Part shown: positions 3,885 through 8,963 of the stretch, piece by piece
Layout: each line of letters begins with the position of its first letter
Position numbering within the stretch: the stretch's first letter is position 1
Assembly (NCBI GenBank): GCA_002352375.1
Contig: DEIH01000215.1
Coordinates: 1 to 8,963, forward strand
Direction: 5' to 3'
DNA: 8,963 nt
Source: Spirochaeta sp. UBA2779
GTDB lineage: Bacteria > Spirochaetota > Spirochaetia > DSM-2461
The notes under the pieces: model-generated
The model's database searches: none
What the model saw: only the letters and a program-made list of their open reading frames with translations
What the model was told of the DNA's origin: nothing
Program-made: the position numbers and the translations under genes

Positions 3885-6725
3885 TTACCCCCTGCCGTGC
3901 ATTTCGGTGGGATACTGGGACACTGGCTCTAACTCTCTATCCCCATTGGACTTAAGTATCCCATTTTGGTCGTGGGATACTGGTGGGATACTGGGATACT
4001 GATCAGAAGATGATTTGTCAGTGTTTTGGACCCTCTCCAGGGCTTCATCCAGGGCAGTTTTTACATGCTGCTGCAGCCTCTGGTATTCATCGGGCCTTAC
4101 CACCTGGTATTCGTAACCCTGGCGGTATTTGCTGCCACCGGTGATCTTAATGTAGTTGTTACGAAGCAGCTCCAGGATATAGCGATTGCAACTGCTCGAT
4201 GACATGCGGAAGGCCTCCCGGATCTCCTTGGCATGGAACGCTTCGCTTTTACCGGCCTTCATCCAGCTTTTCAACCTTTCAAAAAACTCCCGGGTGACCT
4301 TCGGCAACTCATCTGCCTTGGCCAGCAATACATCCCTTAACAACCGGTTGGCCCACCGGATATCCTCCAGGGTGGTCTCGATGTATCGGTCGCCGGTTTC
4401 TGGATCGGTCTTAACCTCCCGCTGGTACTGATGGTAAAAGGTAATGGTCTCAATTACGGCCAGGTAATGGGAGTTGGTCCGTAGCGGCTTAAAGACATAT
4501 TCAGGAAGTTTTAGATGCTCAGCATATGGATTCCGGACCTTGATGGGTTTTAGGATCGTTTGCATATCCTTAAAAAGTTCCTTCAGCTGGTTCTCTGACT
4601 TGGCATTCACTCTGCCGGCAGACAGCCTTCGCTGGTATTCCATGATCAGCTCTTTGTGCCGCCTACTGCCATCCAGATAGATCAGTAAGCTACGGTTGGC
4701 ATTGTCCTCATAGAGCCTCTCTCTGGTGGTGGTGCCGGCCAGACAGATAGGACCTTCTACCCTCAGGGTGATGGTCTTTAGATTGCCCTTGCTATCCTTG
4801 ATGGGGATGGTCTTGGATATCTTCTTCTTGCTCTGTAGCTCACGAAGGGGGTAGAGTACATTTTCGGCCCCATCCATATCCTCGATCAACACCAGCTTAT
4901 GCTTTAGCTCCTTGCGATCGAAGTAGTAAAAGGCATTCTCACTCAGGATGGTGATCTCCAGTTTATCCTGCTCCGGGATCAGCTCAGAGATCTTTTCCTG
5001 CAGATAGGTCTTTCCCGTTCCTGAGGCCCCCAGGCTGATCACATGCAATGGCTGCTCTCGTAGCCTCGATGTGAAGACCAGGTACATCAGTAAACGGTTG
5101 TTATGCTCTCCGATCATCCCTGTTCTGCCTATATCCTCACCCGTACGTTCCATTAGGTCTTTGGATCTCAGGTAGCTGATTGCCTTGCGCTGCTGCTGCT
5201 CACTTAACTCCCTGTTCTTTGGTTTTCGCTCCTTCATGCTCTCGATGCGCTTTAACCGGTACCCCTCTACCAACTCGGTTAGTTCAGCAAGGGCACGCCT
5301 GATGATATTGGTGCCAGTTTCCAACTGCTCGCTGGACTTATTGATGAACTTCTCCAGATAATCCGAGTGGTACAGATCGATAGTGTGACGGATGCTATGA
5401 AGTGGATTCCGAGTATCGATACGGCTGAGCTTTACGGTCATCCGAAGCCGGTCCAGCTGCTGCAGGTTGATCCCGCCCAGGATAATGATCTTCAGATCTC
5501 CGCTCTCATAGGTGATAAACTCAGGATTGCGGGTGTTCAGCGTGCCGGTAGTCATTGGTTCCGAGAGTTCAGGGGAGGATTCAGAAGTTTCCCCTCTATT
5601 GCCTTCCGGGACACCCTCTTTATCGCCCGTCGAGGCACTCGACTCAGTTAAAAGAAAAAGGGTTTTTCGGGTTTCCAGAAGATGGGTAAAGATATCTTTC
5701 TCATAAGCCACCGACAGACTGTTCACATCTTCTCCTTCAGGGGTATCCACTACAGATAGCTTGATTCCTGGCAGAAGATGACTTAACTCCTGTTTGTATT
5801 TCTCTATGGCCTCTTTCCCGGCCGTATCCCCATCAAAGAACAATACCACTTCCTCCAGATGCTCAAGGTCCTTAATGGCCACCAGGTGTTCCTGCGTAAG
5901 TCCGTTGGTGCCATAACAGGACAGTACCGTGTATTCGTTTGCAACCTTTGGGATCTGTAGCAGTGTAGCGGCATCAATAATGGCCTCGGTAAGGATCAGC
6001 CTGGTGGTGTCCGGAGTCGGATAGCCAGGATATAAACCTCTCCGGTTCTTCAGGTAGTAGTGCTTACCTGTACCATTTTTACCTTTCTGGATACTTCGGC
6101 CATAGAGACTTACCACTTGGGCCTCCTTATCCTTCAAGGGGAAGATAATACAGTCCTTAGCAAAAGCTGTATATGTAGTCCCTCTGGCATTGGGAACCGA
6201 TCCCACATAGGGGATCAGCAGGCCAGCATCCACCCAGGCTTTTAGCTCTGCATCACGAAGTTTGCCTTTATGGTGGTGCTGGCCGCTGTTGTATCCCATT
6301 TCTACCAGTGTATGGTCCAGGTTCCGGCTCTTTAAGTATTCATGAGCTCGCTTGCTGACAGTACTATGAAGTCCCCTTCTGAAGAGACCAAAGACCTGGC
6401 CTAAGATCTCAGTGTGGTTTTCTTTTATCTGAGGATAAGATATTCCAGGATTAAAACCTTCTGACTGAACCTGGCCACATAATACAGCAGCTTTCAATAT
6501 CCCTTTGTGTTTGCTATCCTCTTTCAAAGAACAGAACTCAATCACATCGCCATTGCGGCCACAGCCAAAGCAGTTGAAAGTGTTTGTTTCAGGGTAGATC
6601 TTCATGCTGCCCGTTTCCTCTCCATGGAAAGGGCACTTGAGCATGTGGTTTCGGTCGCACTCCAGGCCGTAGTGTTGTAATACGGTCAGGATGGATAATC
6701 GGGTCTTGATCTCACTAATCTCCAT
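3885..6725 (-). CDS. CHC2 zinc-finger/Toprim DnaG-type primase fused to a P-loop ATPase and winged helix
   Basis: A 946-residue multidomain replication protein. A zinc-binding CHC2 finger carries Cys31, His34, Cys52 and Cys55 (CPFH...CFGC). A DnaG-like polymerase region follows (about 105-240), with IIFPLKDKEAQVVSLYGR and YYLKNRRGLY. The Toprim fold (about 242-335) has Glu247 in LTEAIIDAATLL, GTNG at 272-275 and the metal-binding Asp298/Asp300 in FFDGDTAGKEA. A Ser/Glu-rich linker (360-395) leads to a P-loop ATPase with Walker A GASGTGKT (566-573), Walker B LVLIEDMDG (611-619) and a basic GTTTRERLYEDNANR segment. A probable winged helix lies at about 820-875. It should make RNA primers and hydrolyse ATP, perhaps unwinding or remodelling DNA. 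It is far longer than plain DnaG (about 600 residues), and the ATPase does not look like the DnaB helicase. The last 40 residues are low-complexity and encoded by DNA repeats. It heads the recombinase operon and is divergent from the XRE regulator. Confidence 0.9.
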   Translation of the reverse strand: MEISEIKTRLSILTVLQHYGLECDRNHMLKCPFHGEETGSMKIYPETNTFNCFGCGRNGDVIEFCSLKEDSKHKGILKAAVLCGQVQSEGFNPGISYPQIKENHTEILGQVFGLFRRGLHSTVSKRAHEYLKSRNLDHTLVEMGYNSGQHHHKGKLRDAELKAWVDAGLLIPYVGSVPNARGTTYTAFAKDCIIFPLKDKEAQVVSLYGRSIQKGKNGTGKHYYLKNRRGLYPGYPTPDTTRLILTEAIIDAATLLQIPKVANEYTVLSCYGTNGLTQEHLVAIKDLEHLEEVVLFFDGDTAGKEAIEKYKQELSHLLPGIKLSVVDTPEGEDVNSLSVAYEKDIFTHLLETRKTLFLLTESSASTGDKEGVPEGNRGETSESSPELSEPMTTGTLNTRNPEFITYESGDLKIIILGGINLQQLDRLRMTVKLSRIDTRNPLHSIRHTIDLYHSDYLEKFINKSSEQLETGTNIIRRALAELTELVEGYRLKRIESMKERKPKNRELSEQQQRKAISYLRSKDLMERTGEDIGRTGMIGEHNNRLLMYLVFTSRLREQPLHVISLGASGTGKTYLQEKISELIPEQDKLEITILSENAFYYFDRKELKHKLVLIEDMDGAENVLYPLRELQSKKKISKTIPIKDSKGNLKTITLRVEGPICLAGTTTRERLYEDNANRSLLIYLDGSRRHKELIMEYQRRLSAGRVNAKSENQLKELFKDMQTILKPIKVRNPYAEHLKLPEYVFKPLRTNSHYLAVIETITFYHQYQREVKTDPETGDRYIETTLEDIRWANRLLRDVLLAKADELPKVTREFFERLKSWMKAGKSEAFHAKEIREAFRMSSSSCNRYILELLRNNYIKITGGSKYRQGYEYQVVRPDEYQRLQQHVKTALDEALERVQNTDKSSSDQYPSIPPVSHDQNGILKSNGDRELEPVSQYPTEMHGRG
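3908..4002. repeat. TGGGATAC repeat array inside the 3' end of the primase gene
   Basis: On the plus strand TGGGATACTGG or a near match occurs at 3908-3918, 3916-3926 (TGGGACACTGG), 3973-3983, 3984-3994 and 3992-4002 (last base changed), and inverted as AGTATCCCA at 3955-3963. Start-to-start spacing within clusters is 8 or 11 bases. On the coding (minus) strand the copies are read in different frames, as QYP, SIP, VSH, GIL and VSQ, so the DNA rather than the peptide is repeated. It lies after the winged-helix domain and just upstream of the recombinase genes, a place where a binding array for the element's own proteins would make sense. Confidence 0.7.
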
Positions 6726-6729
6726 TGTT

Positions 6730-6801
6730 AAGAACTTTTCGTGATGCTTATTCGCATATAATATTACCCATACTCTTTATGTATTCAAAAGACGAGTTCT
6801 T
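6730..6801. repeat. Inverted repeat across the divergent promoter region, possible operator
   Basis: AAGAACT (6730-6736) is exactly complementary to AGTTCTT (6795-6801). The half-sites flank the primase promoter boxes: one lies just upstream of the primase start, the other just outside the -33 box. A second, shorter pair, TGATGC 6742-6747 and GCATCA 6818-6823, spans the same region. The XRE protein encoded to the right is a natural candidate ligand, but the 58-base gap is long for one dimer and chance is possible. Confidence 0.25.
6759..6789 (-). promoter_or_regulatory. Candidate promoter of the primase-recombinase operon
   Basis: On the minus strand TTTG (plus 6786-6789) and TAATATTA (plus 6759-6766) stand 19 bases apart, the spacing expected for a Bacteroidota -33/-7 pair. 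The -7 box matches TAnnTTTG only partly. The transcript would begin near 6752, leaving a leader of about 26 bases before the primase ATG at 6725. Confidence 0.4.
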
Positions 6802-6828
6802 GAAGTTGTGAACATAGGCATCATCGAT

Positions 6829-6860
6829 ATTGCCTCTAACGTGCATTTACGCTATATTTA
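6829..6860 (+). promoter_or_regulatory. Candidate promoter of the XRE regulator gene
   Basis: ATTG at 6829-6832 and TATATTTA at 6853-6860 are separated by 20 bases, close to TTTG-N20-TAnnTTTG. The predicted start near 6867 lies upstream of the ATG at 6892 but downstream of the ATG at 6808, which argues that translation begins at 6892. Confidence 0.45.
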
Positions 6861-6891
6861 TACTGTTAATAATTGTTTTAATCTTTACCGC

Positions 6892-7239
6892 ATGAGCTTC
6901 GCACAAAGACTTAAGAAAGCACGCACGGAGAAAGGCCTTTCTCAGACAGATCTGGCCAACCAGGTTGGCATACACTATACACAAATAGGAAGATACGAGA
7001 CTAAAGGAGCACAGCCCTCGGCTGATGTGCTTTCCAAGATGGCCAACGCCCTGGAGGTTTCATCGGATTACCTGACCAACGGTACTTCCGATGACCTGGC
7101 TGAAAGCTCACTAACTGATAAGGAGCTTCTGAACCAGTTCAAACAGATTGAGAAGATGCCGGAAGCAAAACGATCTGTAGTGAAGGAGTTCCTGGATGCC
7201 TTTATTACCAAGGATAAGCTAAGGAAGTTGGCAGTATAA
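6892..7239 (+). CDS. XRE/Cro-CI family transcriptional regulator
   Basis: A 115-residue DNA-binding protein. Residues 4-61 form an HTH_3 domain (FAQRLKKARTEKGLSQTDLANQVGIH...), with helix 2 at SQTDLANQVG and the recognition helix around HYTQIGRYE. The GLSQ.DLA..VG.....I.RYE pattern is typical of Cro/CI repressors. The C-terminal part (70-115) is charged and helical and may mediate dimerisation. An upstream in-frame ATG at 6808 would add 28 residues without HTH character. I choose 6892 because MSFAQRLKKAR is a normal family start and a promoter fits just upstream. The gene is divergent from the primase operon across about 165 bases, the usual place for a lysogeny-type repressor controlling its own and the replication/integration promoter. 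Its target is inferred, not seen. The unknown gene at 7247 follows after 7 bases. Confidence 0.88.
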   Translation: MSFAQRLKKARTEKGLSQTDLANQVGIHYTQIGRYETKGAQPSADVLSKMANALEVSSDYLTNGTSDDLAESSLTDKELLNQFKQIEKMPEAKRSVVKEFLDAFITKDKLRKLAV

Positions 7240-7246
7240 TATACTC

Positions 7247-7597
7247 ATGATTATGGACAAGGATTTTACTTCTTATAATTTCACTCCAGAGCATCCTACT
7301 ATTTCCTTTAATATTAGAGGTATGAAGTTGACAATAAAAAAGTATGTCATGCTTAGTGAGGGACAAGATTTTTTATCCAACCACTTATTGGGATTTCAGG
7401 TTAAGATTGGTAATACGACCCATCCTGTGAAGTCATTCGTGGGTTGCATCTCTCCCTCCCACAAGGACCCAACAGTGGTTGAAGTCAATATGGTGTTTCA
7501 ATCTGAGGAAAAAACAATAACCGAAATCAATATTGTGAACCAAGGTGAACCCCAAGATTATTCCATCAACATGGTTTATAATCTACAACCGTTTTAA
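7247..7597 (+). CDS. Hypothetical protein co-transcribed with the XRE regulator
   Basis: I do not recognise this 116-residue protein. It has no signal peptide or membrane segment and looks like a small soluble, mostly beta-strand protein: alternating stretches such as ISFNIRGMKLTIKKYVML, LLGFQVKIG, VVEVNMVF and ITEINIVN. It has one cysteine, in GCISPSHKD. It begins 7 bases after the XRE stop, so the two genes form one short operon that ends at the terminator at 7652-7674. ATG 7253 is a possible alternative start (MDKDF...). It is more AT-rich than the regulator before it. The association suggests a partner or accessory of the regulator, for example an antirepressor or a host-interaction protein, but nothing in the sequence proves a role. 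Confidence 0.65.
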   Translation: MIMDKDFTSYNFTPEHPTISFNIRGMKLTIKKYVMLSEGQDFLSNHLLGFQVKIGNTTHPVKSFVGCISPSHKDPTVVEVNMVFQSEEKTITEINIVNQGEPQDYSINMVYNLQPF

Positions 7598-7651
7598 TAC
7601 CTAATACGGAAGTTGGAAGCTCGTGCAGGGGTCTACATCTGAACCAATAAA

Positions 7652-7674
7652 AAAGCCCGGACTTGCCGGGCTTT
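7652..7674. terminator. Bidirectional Rho-independent terminator
   Basis: AAAGCCCGG (7652-7660) and CCGGGCTTT (7666-7674) form a perfect nine-base-pair stem around the loop ACTTG. On the minus strand the stem runs into a strong T-tract (plus A-run 7648-7654), suiting the Rhs/immunity transcript that ends 35 bases upstream. On the plus strand the T-tract is weaker (TTTGCATTTT) and serves the XRE/unknown operon. It marks the border between the two convergent modules. Confidence 0.9.
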
Positions 7675-7708
7675 GCATTTTATAACTATGAGTGATTATA
7701 GTCTCTAA

Positions 7709-8140
7709 CTAAGGCGGACTGGGAGTATAAAATAAACCTATGAGATTTTTAGTTGTATATAAACGATAATGAAACCGTTTTGTAAATCTAATTTTTGTAT
7801 CTCCATCAATAAATACAGATTTATTCTTAACATCTGAATAGTTTGCAATTCCACTTAATGGGTCCGTTTTCTCTTTAGCTATTTTATTATTAGCATTGCC
7901 AAAATCAAAATAGTAGTACTCGCCCTTTTTCAATAACTCTAAATTAGGCTTATCTATCTGTATTTTTTTAGAAATTATTTTAAATAAAGAATCATTTCTC
8001 ACTGCCTGTATTACATAATAGTCCCCCTTTGTTTTGATCTTTGTTATTTTAAACAAAGTATCAGTTTCTTCAATACAATAGGCATGAAGAGAACTGTATA
8101 CCAAGAAAAACAATAACATATATCCCTTATTAATATTCAT
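7709..8140 (-). CDS. Small exported protein, candidate immunity protein of the Rhs toxin
   Basis: A 143-residue protein with a signal peptide: short basic N-terminus (MNINKGY), hydrophobic core LLFFLVY and a likely cleavage after LHA (about residue 20). Cys22 follows, but the context is not a good lipobox, so a periplasmic protein is more likely than a lipoprotein. The mature part is beta-rich with repeated Lys/Tyr patterns (DTLFKITKIKTKGDYYVIQA, NDSLFKIISKK, KKGEYYYFDFG). The gene starts 10 bases after the Rhs stop, the standard place for an immunity gene in polymorphic toxin loci, and the pair shares the terminator at 7652-7674. It is strikingly AT-rich compared with the rest of the window, as expected of an exchanged cassette. 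Immunity function is inferred from position, size and export; I do not recognise a named immunity family. Confidence 0.7.
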   Translation of the reverse strand: MNINKGYMLLFFLVYSSLHAYCIEETDTLFKITKIKTKGDYYVIQAVRNDSLFKIISKKIQIDKPNLELLKKGEYYYFDFGNANNKIAKEKTDPLSGIANYSDVKNKSVFIDGDTKIRFTKRFHYRLYTTKNLIGLFYTPSPP

Positions 8141-8150
8141 CCTTTTATCT

Positions 8151-8963
8151 TTAACGATATTTCATTATTATATTTCCCTTACTGCTCATTTCAGCCTTCA
8201 CAGCTCCCGCTGCACTAGGTAAAGGATTACCAGAGGCATCCCAATACTTCCCTGTTACTACACCTCCTTGACTTGGGGCACGGTTGTGTGCTTTTTGATA
8301 AACACTCCCAGGTTGTCCTGCTGCTGGTGAAGAAGTTCCCTTTTTTAAAGAAATCACTCCACCGTTATATGATTCTAATGTTTCATGCAACATCCCTTGT
8401 CCACTATTTCCATTTGCTTTATCTAAAGCTCCAAGTACTTTAGGGTTGACGTTTTGTTTTGTGCTAGCTGTCGTGCTGGTTGTAGTAAAGTCCATTGTAA
8501 TATTTCCTACAGCATCTTCAAAACCCATATCAATAGTGGTTGTTTCCGTTTTGGTATTAACAGTATTTCCTCCAAAAGCTCCTCCAACCATAAGTAATTT
8601 TCCTCCTTTTCCATCGCTTATTGTTTTTGAGTTATCTGCTGTTATATTTACAGTTACATCTGTACTATTTATCGCTTCAAGGAGTTTCTGATCATTCTTT
8701 GTTGTAGCAGTTCCTGTTGCAGATACTTTTCCTGTTTTTGAATCTCTCGAAACATTCAAACTAGTCGAAGCATTAAGCTGTTTTGTTGCAGCATCAGCTT
8801 CACTACCTGTTATATATATTTCCTCGAGCATCCCATCCGGATCTAGGAACCTTAATGGATTGTTATAAGCATAGCGATAGGGACTCCATCTGCGATTGAC
8901 TTCGCTTAGTGGATCCGGCACATGCCAACGCCCCAACGCCGGGTCATACATTCTGGCTCCATA
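8151..8963 (-). CDS. Rhs/YD-repeat polymorphic toxin, 3' end only, with variable C-terminal tip
   Basis: The gene enters from the right edge; 270 residues are visible and no start lies in the window. The first 45 residues (YGARMYDPALGRWHVPDPLSE..., then SPYRYAYNNPLRFLDPDGM) are the conserved end of an Rhs core, the shell that encloses and releases the toxic tip. An in-frame ATG at 8951 is internal to this motif and not a start. After DPDGM comes a variable tip of about 225 residues: a Thr/Ser/Lys-rich stretch (50-170), then GQGMLHETLESYNGG (His193-Glu194-x-x-Glu197) and AHNRAPSQGG (His226). HExxE with a later AHN motif resembles metallopeptidase-like tips seen in other Bacteroidota Rhs proteins. 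Metal binding and proteolysis are inferred. The tip is poorer in GC than the core end, typical of exchange at the DPDG junction. The exported protein directly downstream is the likely immunity partner. Confidence 0.88.
   Translation of the reverse strand, partial: YGARMYDPALGRWHVPDPLSEVNRRWSPYRYAYNNPLRFLDPDGMLEEIYITGSEADAATKQLNASTSLNVSRDSKTGKVSATGTATTKNDQKLLEAINSTDVTVNITADNSKTISDGKGGKLLMVGGAFGGNTVNTKTETTTIDMGFEDAVGNITMDFTTTSTTASTKQNVNPKVLGALDKANGNSGQGMLHETLESYNGGVISLKKGTSSPAAGQPGSVYQKAHNRAPSQGGVVTGKYWDASGNPLPSAAGAVKAEMSSKGNIIMKYR

Noticed and set aside
3908..4002. CRISPR array
   Set aside because: The repeats are only 8-11 bases, lie within a coding sequence with no regular spacers, and no cas genes are present.
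6808..6891. Longer start for the XRE regulator
   Set aside because: The extra 28 residues carry no HTH-family character, and the candidate promoter at 6829-6860 lies inside them.

Overview
The window most likely comes from a member of the Bacteroidota, probably a Cytophagales/Chitinophagales/Sphingobacteriales-type genome. Pointers are promoters of the TTTG / TAnnTTTG style, starts without clear Shine-Dalgarno sites, an Rhs C-terminus of the YGARMYDPALGRW...DPDGM type, and a toxin-antitoxin pair of a style common in this phylum. This is inference from sequence character; no database search was possible.

Layout, left to right. Positions 1-161 hold no gene. A 99-aa two-helix membrane protein (162-461, minus) has a good Bacteroidota-type promoter. 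Positions 462-1434 contain no convincing protein gene but are dense in nested inverted repeats. The largest folds 1177-1341 into an imperfect helix of about 42 base pairs. Its eight non-Watson-Crick pairs are G-U only if the plus strand is the RNA, and it is followed by six Ts. I call this region a candidate large structured RNA (about 540-1347, plus). Next comes a minus-strand block read from 6725 down to 1435: a DnaG-type primase fused to a P-loop ATPase and a winged helix (946 aa), a canonical XerC/D-like tyrosine recombinase (300 aa), an overlapping divergent tyrosine recombinase (about 326 aa) that lacks the first catalytic arginine, and an antitoxin/ParE-RelE-type toxin pair. Divergent from the primase are an XRE-family repressor-like gene (6892-7239, plus) and a 116-aa unknown gene (7247-7597, plus). 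A bidirectional terminator (7652-7674) separates this module from the last one, read from the right edge: the 3' end of an Rhs gene with a variable putative metallopeptidase toxin tip, and a small exported protein directly downstream that is a candidate immunity protein.

How it may work together. Primase/ATPase, two recombinases, an addiction module, a divergent regulator and a structured RNA look like one mobile genetic element (about 0.5-7.6 kb) that can integrate and replicate but carries no recognisable conjugation genes. Near the 3' end of the primase gene an 8-bp motif (TGGGATAC, plus strand) is repeated in all three reading frames and once inverted, so it seems kept as DNA and could be a binding array for the primase or recombinases. 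The Rhs toxin/immunity cassette is a separate, AT-rich, variable locus next to the element. Element ends (att sites or target duplications) could not be identified.
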